Both the position numbers and the translations under genes were made by a program. From NCBI RefSeq assembly GCF_001420915.1, contig NZ_CP013021.1, positions 196,001 to 260,000 of the forward strand: DNA of 64,000 nt, in the 5' to 3' direction. Origin of the DNA: Agarivorans gilvus. GTDB lineage: Bacteria > Pseudomonadota > Gammaproteobacteria > Enterobacterales > Celerinatantimonadaceae. Under the pieces are notes generated by a model. The model ran no database searches. It saw only the letters and a program-made list of their open reading frames with translations, and had not been told where the DNA came from. This document shows, one piece after another, positions 46,240 through 56,647 of this stretch (positions are counted from its first letter, which is position 1; each line of letters starts with the position of its first letter).

Positions 46240-49200
46240 ATGACAAGAGCGCAGCAACACACCTCCGTTTTATTGCAAAAGGTCTATCAAATTGTTCATC
46301 AAAAACTCGACCCTAAGGTCGCTCCCTTAGCTGAAGAGTTTATTGCGCGACTTTTTTCCGGCATGGGCAGTGATGATTTAGCCAATCGCAGTGATAGTGA
46401 CCTTTATGGTGTGGGCTTGGGTTTGTGGAATACCCTAAATCAAACCGCCACTTGTGATCGTCACATCAAAGTATATAACCCCGAGCTCAGCCGTCATGGC
46501 TGGCAGTCCACCCACACCATTATCGAAATTGTAGTGCCCGATTCCCCGTTTTTGGTGGACTCCATTCGCATGGCTTTAGGGCGTAGTGGCATTAATACCC
46601 ACTTGTTAATGCATCAACCGATGCGCATTGAGCGTGGCGATAATAATCAAGTACTGGCGCTGCACAATGTAAAACATGAAGAAATCGGTAATCAAACCGT
46701 GTTCATGATTGAAATTGACCGACAAAGTGATGAGCGTGCTTTACAACACTTAAGTAAAGAGCTGAACACCGTTTTAGATGACGTGAGCGTGGTGGTGAAC
46801 GATTGGCCAGCGATGCTGACTAAACTCAAACAGGTTACCGCCGATCTGGCGGCCAGCAAGGGAGCGAAGGATGATCAGTTGCTGGCGCAGAGTACCGCAT
46901 TTCTCTCATGGATGGCCGATAATAACTTCACCCTGATGGGTTATCGCCATTACAGCCTTAAGAAAGTGAAAGGGGATTTGCAACTATTGCCCGACGACAA
47001 GGGCTGTTTGGGCTTATACCGAGAGTATCAAAGTGACAAGGTAGTTTCGTTATCTAGTTATACCCATGCGGGGCGCGAATTGGCCACCAACAGTGTGCCT
47101 TTGGTGCTAAATAAAAGTAACCATAAATCACGAGTACATAGACCCGCCTATATTGACCATGTCGGCGTTAAGATTTTCGACGATAAAGGTAATGTAGTAG
47201 GTGAGCATCGGTTTATCGGCTTGTATGCGTCTTCTATCTATAATCGCAGCGCCTTAGAAATTCCGCTCATCAATCAAAAACTCGCTCGTATCATGGTTAA
47301 TTCCGGTTTACCGGAAGGCTCTCATGCGTATAAATCGCTACTCAATATTATGGAAACCTATCCTCGTGATGAGTTGATTCAAGCTACCGAAGAGGAATTG
47401 CTGGAAATAGGCCTAGGGGTTGAACAAATACAGGAGCGCGATTTAGTTAAGCTGTTTGTGCGTAAAGACATCTACGGGCGTTTTTATTCTTGTTTGATCT
47501 ATACCAACAAGGAGCGCTACAACACCGCTCTGAGAATTGAAAGCCAGCGCATATTAAAACAGCACTTTAAATCAGATGAAGAAGTGGAATTTTCAACTTA
47601 CTTCACCGAAGGGGCGATGGCGCGTACTCAGTACATGGTAAGGGTTAAGGATTACAATCAGGAGTTTGACTTGAGCAACCTAGAAACTAACCTCATTGAG
47701 GCCGCTCGAACTTGGGAAGACCGCCTAGTTGATTCATTAGTTTCTAACTTTGGAGAAGAGCGGGCGATTGAGCTGAGCAATCTCTATCAAACGGCTTTTC
47801 CTCGCTCTTACAAAGAGAACGTATTACCGGGCTCTGCAGTGGCTGACATTATTCAATTTGAAGAGCTCAGTGATGAACACCAGTTAGGTATGTTGTTTTA
47901 TCGGCCTCAGGAAGAAGCGGCACAGAGTAACTCGGTGCGTTTAAAATTGTTTCACTTAAACGAACCCTTATACTTATCAGATATTTTGCCCATGCTCGAG
48001 AATATGGGCTTACGAGTCATTGGGGAAACACCGTATCGTTTATTGACCTCCGAAGGAAAAGTCTATTGGCTACTGGATTTCTCAATGTTATTTGTGGGCT
48101 CTGGTAGTTTGGACATGGAAAAAAATCGGGACAATTTCCAGCAGGCCTTGGCTAACATCTGGGCTGGTAAACTAGAAGATGACGGTTTCAATAGATTGGT
48201 ATTAGCCGCACAAGCCTCGGGCAGAGATGTGGCTTTACTGCGGGCCTACGCTAAATACATGCGGCAAATAGGCAGCAGCTTTAGCCAAAGCTATATTGAA
48301 GAAACCTTCGCCAACTATCCAGAGATAGCCGTATTACTACTTGAGCTATTTAGACGGCGCTTTAATCCCAGCTTAAAACCTGCACCCAAAACCGAGCAGA
48401 AAATTGAAGAAAAACTCATCTCTCTATTGGATGGGGTAGAGAATCTCGATGATGATCGGATTATTCGTCGTTATCTTGAGATGATTAAAGCCACACTGCG
48501 CACCAATTTCTATCAGCTTAATCAAGCTAAGCAGGTGAAAGATTACATCTCGTTTAAGATGAATCCGAGTCAACTCTCAGACATGCCCCAGCCGGTGCCA
48601 ATGTTTGAAATATTTGTTTACTCGCCTCGCGTCGAAGGGGTGCATCTACGTGGTGGCAAAGTGGCCCGCGGAGGATTACGCTGGTCGGATCGTCGCGAAG
48701 ACTTTAGAACCGAAGTGCTCGGTCTGGTTAAGGCTCAGCAAGTTAAAAATACCGTTATTGTGCCTGTAGGGGCCAAAGGCGGCTTTGTTTGTAAACAGTT
48801 GCCTAGCCCTAGTGAACGTGAGGCTTGGTTGGAAGAAGGCAAGGCTTGTTATCGGATCTTTATTCGTGGTTTGTTGGATATCACCGACAATAACGTTAAA
48901 GGTGAAATCGTGCCTCCGGCTCAGGTGGTGCGCCGCGATGACGACGACCCTTATTTAGTGGTGGCCGCCGACAAAGGCACTGCGACCTTCTCAGACATTG
49001 CTAACCAGTTAAGCCAAGAATATCAATTTTGGATGGGCGACGCCTTTGCCTCTGGCGGCAGCAATGGTTACGACCATAAAGGTATGGGTATTACCGCTCG
49101 AGGGGCTTGGGAGTCGGTAAAACGCCACTTCAGAGAAATAGGCATCGATTGCCAAAGCACCGACTTTAGCTGTGTCGCGGTGGGTGATATGGCTGGCGAT

Positions 49201-51072
49201 GTATTTGGTAATGGCATGCTGTTATCTGAGCATACCTGCTTGGTGGCCGCCTTTAACCACATGCACATTATTATCGACCCTACACCAAACGCTGCTGCGT
49301 CTTACCAAGAGCGTAAGCGTTTATTTGAATTACCTCGCTCATCTTGGGCCGATTACGACAAAAGTTTAATCAGCGAAGGCGGCGGCGTATTCTTGCGCAG
49401 CGCTAAGTCGATTAGCTTAACGCCGCAAATACAAAAATTGCTTGATACCAAAGAAACTCAGGTCACACCCAATGCCTTAATTAAGCTCATTTTGTGTGCT
49501 CCGGTAGATTTGTTCTGGAATGGTGGCATTGGTACTTATATTAAAGCCAGTTCAGAGTCTGATGCGGATGTGGGCGACCGAGCCAACGACGCCTTAAGAA
49601 TTAACGGCAAACAGTTACGCGCAAAAATTGTCGGCGAGGGTGGCAACTTAGGTATTACCCAGCTGGGACGTATTGAAATTGCCAGCCATGGTGGGCGCAT
49701 CAATACCGATTTCACCGATAACGTGGGTGGCGTGGACTGTTCTGATAACGAAGTAAATATCAAAATTTTGTTGAATGGTCTGGTGGCAAATGGCGATTTA
49801 ACCGAGAAACAGCGCAATAAGTTGTTGGTTGATATGACTGAGAACGTAGCGGAAATCGTACTCGATAACGCCTATCGTCAAGGTCAGTCAATCAGCCTCA
49901 CCGAGCATCTGGGGGCGACTACTGCTAAAGAGGTGATTCGCTTCATGCACGCTTTAGAGCGTGATGGCTTACTTGACCGCAGTTTAGAGTTCTTGCCTAG
50001 CGATGAAGAGTTAATTGAACGCCAGTCCAATGGCCAAGGTTTAACTCGGCCAGAGCTAGCGGTGCTGGTAGCCTATGGAAAAATGGTGTTAAAAGAGTGG
50101 TTTAACGTAGAAGACGTCACCGAAGATCCCTACTTAAGCCAAACCTTGATTAAGTCTTTCCCAGTATTACTGCAACAACGTTATAGCGAGCAAATGCAGC
50201 AGCACCCGCTGCGCCAAGAGATTGTTGCCACCCGTTTGGCGAATCGAGTGGTTGACCACGCAGGTTTTAACTTTGTGACTCGTTTATTGGAAGAAACTGG
50301 CTCCAGCGCGGCTGAAATATGTACTTGTTATGTGACCGCCTGCGAGGTGTTTGGCATATGGGAACTGTTTGAGAAAATAGAGGCCTTAGACAATCAAATT
50401 AGCGCACAATTGCAGCTTAAAATGATGAATAGCCTGCGCAGAATGGTGCGCAGAGCTACGCGACGTTTCCTCACCTTGCGAGACCGCTCGCTCTCTATCA
50501 CCGAGCAGATTGAGCGTTACCGTCCAAGTTATCTCACTCTGCAAGATACGCTAATGGAAGTGCTAGCAGCAGAAGAGGTGGCCTTGGTTAACAAAGAGTC
50601 TCAGGATCTACAGGCTAAGCAGGTTCCCGCCGATATTGCTTGTGCTATGGCCAAGATGAACTCCTTGTATTCGGTATTAGATTTAACCGAAATTGCCGAG
50701 CAGGCAGAGCAAGATATTGTTGAAGTTGCAAAGCTTTACTTTAACTTAGGAGCCAAAATTGGCTTGCACTGGTTCCTCGAGCAAATTAACCAGCAGGGCG
50801 TCGACAATCACTGGCAAGCCTTAGCGCGCTCTTCATTTAGAGAGGATCTGGATTGGCAGCAACGTTTGTTAACCATTAGCGCCTTAAAATGGGCCGCAAA
50901 ACTGGAAAGCGAACAACCGCTTGACGATTGGTTGTTGGCTCACGACAGTGTTCTTGACCGTTGGAATCACATGTTAGCCGACTTTAAGACTGGTAATAGC
51001 CATGAGTTTGCAAAATTTTCCGTATTATTGAGGGAATTGAACTTATTAAATTTAAACTGCGCCATAAACTAG
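46240..51072 (+). CDS. gdhB: NAD-specific glutamate dehydrogenase, large (180-kDa type)
   Basis: Oxidises glutamate to 2-oxoglutarate and ammonium with NAD+, mainly for catabolism. At 1610 aa it is the large bacterial class with a long N-terminal region containing ACT-like segments (NPELSRHGWQSTHTIIEIVV; SPFLVDSIRMALG). The catalytic domain has GGLRWSDRREDFRTEVLGLV and KNTVIVPVGAKGGFV near 810-850, and GEGGNLGITQLGRIE near 1130. AAGGA precedes the ATG. It ends 56 bp before pyrD. Confidence 0.96.
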   Translation: MTRAQQHTSVLLQKVYQIVHQKLDPKVAPLAEEFIARLFSGMGSDDLANRSDSDLYGVGLGLWNTLNQTATCDRHIKVYNPELSRHGWQSTHTIIEIVVPDSPFLVDSIRMALGRSGINTHLLMHQPMRIERGDNNQVLALHNVKHEEIGNQTVFMIEIDRQSDERALQHLSKELNTVLDDVSVVVNDWPAMLTKLKQVTADLAASKGAKDDQLLAQSTAFLSWMADNNFTLMGYRHYSLKKVKGDLQLLPDDKGCLGLYREYQSDKVVSLSSYTHAGRELATNSVPLVLNKSNHKSRVHRPAYIDHVGVKIFDDKGNVVGEHRFIGLYASSIYNRSALEIPLINQKLARIMVNSGLPEGSHAYKSLLNIMETYPRDELIQATEEELLEIGLGVEQIQERDLVKLFVRKDIYGRFYSCLIYTNKERYNTALRIESQRILKQHFKSDEEVEFSTYFTEGAMARTQYMVRVKDYNQEFDLSNLETNLIEAARTWEDRLVDSLVSNFGEERAIELSNLYQTAFPRSYKENVLPGSAVADIIQFEELSDEHQLGMLFYRPQEEAAQSNSVRLKLFHLNEPLYLSDILPMLENMGLRVIGETPYRLLTSEGKVYWLLDFSMLFVGSGSLDMEKNRDNFQQALANIWAGKLEDDGFNRLVLAAQASGRDVALLRAYAKYMRQIGSSFSQSYIEETFANYPEIAVLLLELFRRRFNPSLKPAPKTEQKIEEKLISLLDGVENLDDDRIIRRYLEMIKATLRTNFYQLNQAKQVKDYISFKMNPSQLSDMPQPVPMFEIFVYSPRVEGVHLRGGKVARGGLRWSDRREDFRTEVLGLVKAQQVKNTVIVPVGAKGGFVCKQLPSPSEREAWLEEGKACYRIFIRGLLDITDNNVKGEIVPPAQVVRRDDDDPYLVVAADKGTATFSDIANQLSQEYQFWMGDAFASGGSNGYDHKGMGITARGAWESVKRHFREIGIDCQSTDFSCVAVGDMAGDVFGNGMLLSEHTCLVAAFNHMHIIIDPTPNAAASYQERKRLFELPRSSWADYDKSLISEGGGVFLRSAKSISLTPQIQKLLDTKETQVTPNALIKLILCAPVDLFWNGGIGTYIKASSESDADVGDRANDALRINGKQLRAKIVGEGGNLGITQLGRIEIASHGGRINTDFTDNVGGVDCSDNEVNIKILLNGLVANGDLTEKQRNKLLVDMTENVAEIVLDNAYRQGQSISLTEHLGATTAKEVIRFMHALERDGLLDRSLEFLPSDEELIERQSNGQGLTRPELAVLVAYGKMVLKEWFNVEDVTEDPYLSQTLIKSFPVLLQQRYSEQMQQHPLRQEIVATRLANRVVDHAGFNFVTRLLEETGSSAAEICTCYVTACEVFGIWELFEKIEALDNQISAQLQLKMMNSLRRMVRRATRRFLTLRDRSLSITEQIERYRPSYLTLQDTLMEVLAAEEVALVNKESQDLQAKQVPADIACAMAKMNSLYSVLDLTEIAEQAEQDIVEVAKLYFNLGAKIGLHWFLEQINQQGVDNHWQALARSSFREDLDWQQRLLTISALKWAAKLESEQPLDDWLLAHDSVLDRWNHMLADFKTGNSHEFAKFSVLLRELNLLNLNCAIN

Positions 51073-51123
51073 TATAAAATACGGCCCCCGAAGCCCTGCA
51101 TCTTCGGGGTCTTATACTAGGAG
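51069..51123 (+). promoter_or_regulatory. pyrD leader stem-loops with promoter -10 and occluded ribosome site
   Basis: Inner stem CCCCGAAG (51086-51093) pairs with CTTCGGGG (51102-51109) around an 8-base loop. An outer stem CTAGTATAA (51069-51077) pairs with TTATACTAG (51112-51120), whose last bases begin the AGGAG ribosome site (51119-51123). TATAAA at 51073 is a plausible -10, putting the transcript start at the C run beginning near 51085. In E. coli, pyrC and pyrD are controlled by CTP-sensitive start-site choice that makes or removes such a hairpin; the same is inferred here. Confidence 0.6.
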
Positions 51124-51128
51124 TTCAA

Positions 51129-52139
51129 ATGTATTACCCACTCGCACGAAAATTGATCTTTCAGCTTAACCCAGAGCGCGCTCATGATCTTACTATCGAG
51201 ATGTTTAAACGCACTGGTGGCACCTTATTAGACCGAGTTTATCGCCAAACGATTCCAGAAAACCCAGTTGAGTTAATGGGCTTACGTTTTCCTAATCCGG
51301 TGGGCTTAGCCGCGGGCTTAGACAAAAACGGCGAGTGTATTCAAGCGTTTGACGCAATGGGCTTTGGTTTTATTGAAGTGGGTACTGTCACTCCTCGCGC
51401 TCAATCGGGTAACGATAAGCCACGTATTTTCCGAGTGCTAGATGCCGAAGGCATTATTAACCGTATGGGTTTTAATAACCTTGGGATCGATAATTTAATA
51501 AACAATGTTGAGAAAAGCCAATATAAAGGGATCCTTGGGATCAATATTGGTAAAAACTTCGATACGCCTGTTGAAAAAGGAAAAGATGATTATTTAATAG
51601 GCATGAATAAAGCTTTTCCTCACGCTTCTTATATCGCTGTCAATATTTCTAGCCCAAATACTCCTGGTTTACGTACATTACAATATGGCGAAGCCTTAGA
51701 GGATCTATTAAAGGATCTAACTGAGCGTAAAGATCAACTTTCTCAGCAATATAATAAACATGTTCCTTTATTGATCAAAATAGCACCAGATTTATCAGAA
51801 GCAGAAATTGAACAAATTGCTGACTCACTACTTAAATATAAATTAGATGGTGTAATCGCTACTAATACCACGCTTGAGCGTTCGATGATTGAAGGCATGA
51901 ACCACGCCAGCGAGGCGGGCGGCCTAAGCGGACGACCTCTGCAATTAAAGTCCACTGAAGTTATTCGTAAATTGGATCATTATTTAAAATCTGAGATCCC
52001 AATTATTGGCGTAGGTGGAATTGATTCAGGAATGGCCGCTAAAGAAAAAATGGAAGCGGGTGCTAAATTAGTACAAATATACAGCGGCTTTATTTATAAA
52101 GGCCCAGAATTAATTAAGCAAATATGTAAGGCTGTATAA
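51129..52139 (+). CDS. pyrD: dihydroorotate dehydrogenase, class 2 (PyrD)
   Basis: Membrane-associated FMN enzyme oxidising dihydroorotate with quinone. The class 2 N-terminal helix (MYYPLARKLIFQLNPERAHD) is present. FMN and catalytic parts include NPVGLAAGLDKNGE (near 57), NRMGFNN, the class 2 catalytic Ser in NISSPNTPGLR (near 176), and IGVGGIDSG. Length 336 aa (E. coli 336). AGGAG is followed by the ATG. Its middle and end use more A/T-ending codons than the gdhB and pepN genes. Confidence 0.97.
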   Translation: MYYPLARKLIFQLNPERAHDLTIEMFKRTGGTLLDRVYRQTIPENPVELMGLRFPNPVGLAAGLDKNGECIQAFDAMGFGFIEVGTVTPRAQSGNDKPRIFRVLDAEGIINRMGFNNLGIDNLINNVEKSQYKGILGINIGKNFDTPVEKGKDDYLIGMNKAFPHASYIAVNISSPNTPGLRTLQYGEALEDLLKDLTERKDQLSQQYNKHVPLLIKIAPDLSEAEIEQIADSLLKYKLDGVIATNTTLERSMIEGMNHASEAGGLSGRPLQLKSTEVIRKLDHYLKSEIPIIGVGGIDSGMAAKEKMEAGAKLVQIYSGFIYKGPELIKQICKAV

Positions 52140-52228
52140 AAAATAGCAATTTAATTTGTCTTTGTTGAGTTCACGTAGTACATTTGTTTATTAAGTGAAC
52201 TCGACATGGATAGCGCGTCTTTTTAGAA

Positions 52229-52735
52229 ATGTTAATTCAACCTAATAAACATTGGCACTGGATATTTGATAACAATAAAGGAGTGATGACTCTGGAGTTG
52301 GGCAAAGATATGCTGTTTGTGTCTAAGTTATGTAAGAAACGTTGTGTTCAACATGCTCAAGAAGACAGTCCTTTTACTGCCGAACATACCCAGCTTTATT
52401 ATCAGTTTCTTGAACATCTAGAAGCTTTTTCTTGGTCAGATCCCATTAAAGTTCAAATTTGCCTCAATGCCGTGGCCTCTGCGCAGTTCTTAAAACCTTT
52501 AATGCCGCAAAGTTGGTTCTTTAAAAGCATTGCTCAGGCCCAGCAGTCTCAGTTAGAACTGGGTGAATTGGCGGTGTTGCAGAGTGAGCATAGCCAAGCG
52601 CGTTGCGTGGTGGTGGAGCGCAGTGAGCAAACCTATACCTTAATGACCATCGAAGACGGTTTAGTATTGGACGAGCGTAAAGCGCTGGCTCAGTTCGAGG
52701 CCATCAAAGTGATGCAAGACCGAGTCATCCCCTAA
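52229..52735 (+). CDS. zapC: cell division protein ZapC
   Basis: Cytoplasmic FtsZ-binding protein that bundles Z-ring filaments. The 168-aa sequence matches ZapC (LIQPNKHWHWIFDNNKGVMT; MLFVSKLCKKR; DSPFTAEHTQLYYQFLE), near the E. coli length of 180, and lies next to pyrD as in E. coli. No clear ribosome site precedes the ATG. An 8-bp inverted repeat GAGTTCAC/GTGAACTC (52167-52202) lies between pyrD and zapC. Confidence 0.92.
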   Translation: MLIQPNKHWHWIFDNNKGVMTLELGKDMLFVSKLCKKRCVQHAQEDSPFTAEHTQLYYQFLEHLEAFSWSDPIKVQICLNAVASAQFLKPLMPQSWFFKSIAQAQQSQLELGELAVLQSEHSQARCVVVERSEQTYTLMTIEDGLVLDERKALAQFEAIKVMQDRVIP

Positions 52736-52775
52736 AGCAACTGTTACAGAATCAGTATCGCTTAGCTCAGACCGG

Positions 52776-53420
52776 CTAATTCTTCGCTAATAAATCTTTT
52801 AGTTGCGCGCGCATTTTTTGGCTAATGAGGCTTTGTGCCTCTTGGTTTGGATGGATCCCATCTTGCTGCATCAATTCTGGCTGCTGCGCGATATCTTCAA
52901 TAAAAAACGGTAGGTAATGCACTTGTTGCTGCTCGGCAATTTGCGGATAGAGTTGTTCAAAGGTTTGTATATAACGTTTGCCATAATTAGGTGGAATGCG
53001 GATCTGCATTAAGGCGACTTGTATTTGTTGTTGTTTGGCGATGTTGATGATGGCCTCTAGATTGGCTGCGATGTTGGCTGGAGGGTGACCTTGTAGAGCG
53101 TCGTTACCGCCCAATTCAATCAGTAGCCAGTCTACTTGATGCTGTTCTAGCAAAGCGGGTAACCGTTTTAAACCACCCGCGGTGGTTTCGCCACTAATAC
53201 TGGCATTGATGAGATCGATGTCCTGAGATGTCTCGTTATAATATTGTTGGGTAAGTGAAACCCAGCCTTGGTTTAACTCCATGCCATAAGCGGCACTTAG
53301 GCTGTCTCCTAGAATGAGTACGCTTTGCTCATTTGAAGAAGCCTTTGAATTTAATGTAAATAAGAGTAAAACCGCTAGAGTTAACAGCGATAAAACTTTA
53401 CTGTTATATTTTACTAACAT
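52776..53420 (-). CDS. tesA: acyl-CoA thioesterase I / lysophospholipase L1 (TesA)
   Basis: Periplasmic SGNH/GDSL hydrolase acting on thioesters and lysolipids. The signal peptide (LSLLTLAVLLLFTLNSKA) is followed by the nucleophile in ILGDSLSAAYGM, the Gly of block II, the Asn in GGNDAL, and the Asp/His pair in DGIHPN. Length 214 aa (E. coli 208). Its start lies only 20 bp from the divergent ybbA start, the same arrangement as in E. coli. Confidence 0.96.
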   Translation of the reverse strand: MLVKYNSKVLSLLTLAVLLLFTLNSKASSNEQSVLILGDSLSAAYGMELNQGWVSLTQQYYNETSQDIDLINASISGETTAGGLKRLPALLEQHQVDWLLIELGGNDALQGHPPANIAANLEAIINIAKQQQIQVALMQIRIPPNYGKRYIQTFEQLYPQIAEQQQVHYLPFFIEDIAQQPELMQQDGIHPNQEAQSLISQKMRAQLKDLLAKN

Positions 53421-53440
53421 TCTTTGAGCACCTACTTTTT

Positions 53441-54139
53441 ATGGTCACAGCTAATTTAAGTCGAAGCACTAAGATAATCATAAACGCCAGTGCACTCAAT
53501 CACCATATTGTCACCCCTGGTGGAAAACTCAAGCTGTTGAAGGACATCGACTTGCAAGTAGAGCAGGGCGAATCCTTGGCCATTGTTGGCGCATCTGGGT
53601 CTGGTAAAACCACCTTATTAAGCATTCTGGCAGGTTTAGACAGCGCCAGCGAAGGCGATGTGACTTTGTGTCAGCAAAACCTGAGTCAACTCGACGAAGA
53701 ACAGCGCGCCGAGCTACGTCGCGATAATGTGGGTTTTATTTTCCAGCAGTTTTTATTAGTTCCCGCTCTTACGGCGCTGGAAAATGTCATGTTGCCCGCC
53801 GAGCTTAAGGGTGATCGTCAGGCCAAACACTTGGCCGAACAATGGTTAGCTAAGGTGGGTTTAGCCGAGCGTCATCATCATTATCCCAATCAATTATCTG
53901 GCGGCGAGCAACAACGGGTGGCGATTGCGCGAGCCTTTATTAGCCAACCTAAGGTGTTATTTGCCGATGAACCTTCGGCCAATCTCGATAGCGACAACGG
54001 CCAGATCATTGAAGATTTATTATTTGAATTAAACCAGCAGTCGGGAACCACCTTGGTATTGGTGACTCACGAGCAAAAATTGGCTCAGCGCTGCGCTCGG
54101 CAAATACGTTTGCAGGCCGGCATGATTGTCGATAGCTAA
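53441..54139 (+). CDS. ybbA: ABC transporter ATP-binding protein YbbA (LolD-like)
   Basis: ATPase subunit of the YbbAP transporter, a MacB/LolCDE-related system. Walker A GASGSGKTTLL (near 50), Q-loop FIFQQFLL, signature LSGGEQQRVAIARAF and Walker B VLFADEPSANLD are all present, and the H-loop is LVTHEQ. Length 232 aa (E. coli 228). It pairs with ybbP, whose start follows the stop by 10 bp. Substrate in related species is not firmly known. Confidence 0.94.
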   Translation: MVTANLSRSTKIIINASALNHHIVTPGGKLKLLKDIDLQVEQGESLAIVGASGSGKTTLLSILAGLDSASEGDVTLCQQNLSQLDEEQRAELRRDNVGFIFQQFLLVPALTALENVMLPAELKGDRQAKHLAEQWLAKVGLAERHHHYPNQLSGGEQQRVAIARAFISQPKVLFADEPSANLDSDNGQIIEDLLFELNQQSGTTLVLVTHEQKLAQRCARQIRLQAGMIVDS

Positions 54140-54149
54140 GGAGCCAACA

Positions 54150-56647
54150 ATGAATAGCTTGATTTGGCGCCTATTTAAAGCCGAGTTGCGTCGCGGCGAG
54201 TTAACCATTATTGCCGCAGCCATTGTATTGGCGGTCAGCTCGGTATGGTTGTTTACCAGTATCACCGACCGCATGGAACAGGCTATCTTCAATAAAAGTG
54301 GTGATTTCATCGCTGCCGATAGGGTGGTGAGGAGTGCCCATCCGGTAGAACTGCCCATGGCCGAGCAGGCTCAAGAGCTTGGGCTAGGCTATGCCGAACA
54401 GCTGTTATTCCCCTCTATGGTGTATGCCAAGGATAAGCTAGTACTAGCCAGCGTAAAATCGGTATCTTCGGCTTATCCTCTAAAAGGCAGCTTACGCATT
54501 AGCCAGCAAAAAGCTGCTGGTGAAGCTCAGCTGCGTAGCGGAATCCAGCAAGGTGAGGCGTGGTTGGCTGAACGCCTATTTTACCAATTGGATATCGATA
54601 TTGGAGATAAGCTCGAAATCGGTGAAGCCGAGTTTGTGGTGAGTGGGCGAATTGTTAATGAACCTGACGCGCCTTTCAGTGTATTTATGACCGCGCCGCG
54701 GGTGATTATTAGCATTGATGATGTGGTCAAAACTCAAGTAGTGCAGCCTGGCAGTCGCTTGGCCTATCGCTATATGTTTGCGGGTGCAGATGAGCAGCTT
54801 GAGCGCTTGGAAGACTGGCTCAAGCCACTGCTTAAAGAAAACCAACGCTTAATCACGGTACGCAGCGGTAATTCCCCTTTGGCTAACTCGCTGCAGCGTG
54901 CCCAACAGTTTTTGTTACTGGCAGGTTTGATTGGGGTGTTATTAGCCAGTGCTGCGATTGCTGTTGCCAGCCGTTTATACTGCCAGCGACACTACGATAC
55001 CGTGGCCATGTTCAAGGTATTGGGAGCCTCTAAGCAGCAAATTAGACGCATTTATTTAGGCCACTTACTCACGGTAATGCTTATATCGATAGTGATAGGC
55101 ATTGTACTGGCCATGCTATTGCAGTGGCCAGTGGCGCATTACATCGAAAAGCTACTCAATATCGCTTTGCCTAGTGCAGGTAGCCTGCCCTATGCGATGG
55201 CGGTGGGGAGCGGCATTATCTGTGGAGTGGCCTTTACTCTGCCCACCTTGGCGCAACTGTTTGATATTGCCCCTTTGCGGGTGATTCGCCGCAATAGCGA
55301 CGATGCCGTGGTGAAGCCATTTTGGGTTGGCCTATGGATGCTCTTGAGTGTATTTGGCCTGTTATTGCTGTATAGCCGCTCCTTAAAGCTAAGCTTAATT
55401 TTATTAGGCGTTGGGGTGTTAGCGGTACTGGCGTTGCTGGTGATTAGTCAGTTACTGCTATGGTTGGCGAAAAAGTATGCGACGCGTCTGAGTGATTTGA
55501 GTTTAAAAATCGCAGTGTCTTCGCTGTATAAACGGGCAAAACAAAATCGCGTGCAGTTAATTGGTTTTACTGTGGCGATTAAACTGGCCCTAGTGGTGTG
55601 GGTGATTCAACAAGACTTGATTAGCGAATGGCAGCAACAACTGCCTGAAGGAGCGCCTAATCACTTCATGTACAACATTTCTGAACAGCAAAAGCCGCAG
55701 TTAACGGAGCGTTTTACCCAACAGGGCATAGAGCTAAGTCCAATGTACCCGATGTTACGTGGTCGTTTAGTGGCAATTAATGGCGAAGCCGTGAGTCAGC
55801 AGCGAGAAGGTGAGTATTCAGAAAAAGACTCATCGCGGCGGCGCGGAGCTGGGCGTGAATTGAACCTGAGTAGTACCCTAAACTTGCCCTATAGAAATGA
55901 AATTGTTGCCGGTGAGTGGCTAAGTCCAAGCAGTGTGGCGCAAGCCTCGGTTGAGCAGGACTTTGCCGAACGGCTAGATATTAAACTTAACGACAGTTTG
56001 CGCTTCATGGTGGGCTCTCAGCAATTTGAAGTTAAGGTGAGCAGTTTTCGCAGCATCGACTGGAATACCATGCAGCCCAACTTCTTTGTATTGCTCAGCC
56101 CTGACATTATTCAGTCTTTCCCTAGTGGCTATTTAACCTCGTTCTATTTGCCCGATGGTAGCGGTGAGTGGATGGCCGATATTATGAGCCGCTTTCCGAC
56201 CTTAGTGCTGATTAATGTGAAAGCCCTTATTGAGCAACTTTCGCAAGTGGTTGATCAAGTCGCCTTAGCCTTGCGTTTGGTTTTAGTGGTGGTGTTATTA
56301 GCCAGCTCGTTAGTATTGTACGCTCAGGTACAAAGCTCGTTGGCCGAGCGGCGTAAACAAACGGTAATTTTGCGCACCTTAGGGCCAGTGGCAAGTTGCT
56401 GCGTAACGCGGTGATTTATGAGTTTGTTATTCTCGGCCTATTAGCAGGCTTGATTGCCGCAGCTGCGGCACAAACCGTATTGGTATTATTGCAACTGTTG
56501 GTATTTGAAATAAAGGCCACCATTAGTTGGGATCTATGGTTATTAGGGCCACTGGCCGGCATGGTCTTAGTTGCATTAATGGGCGCCGGTGCAACCTTGC
56601 GTTTGCTAAAACAAAACTCGGCTCAGCTGGTTCGAAGTCTTAGCTAG
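54150..56647 (+). pseudogene. ybbP: ABC transporter permease YbbP with a frameshift
   Basis: Large FtsX-type permease (E. coli YbbP 804 aa). It starts at ATG 54150 with AGGAG. TM1 is near residues 18-38, a periplasmic domain follows, then TM segments around 260-450. At 56382-56384 the tract TTAGGGCC lacks one G: an extra G restores LGASGKLLRNAVIYEFVILGLL and the remaining helices to 56647, about 832 aa in all. As read, it stops at 56414 after RTLGPVASCCVTR. The cause may be a sequencing error. The 3' end is duplicated downstream. Confidence 0.88.

Noticed and set aside
52167..52202. 8-bp inverted repeat before zapC as a terminator of pyrD
   Set aside because: 20-base loop and no T run; may be chance.
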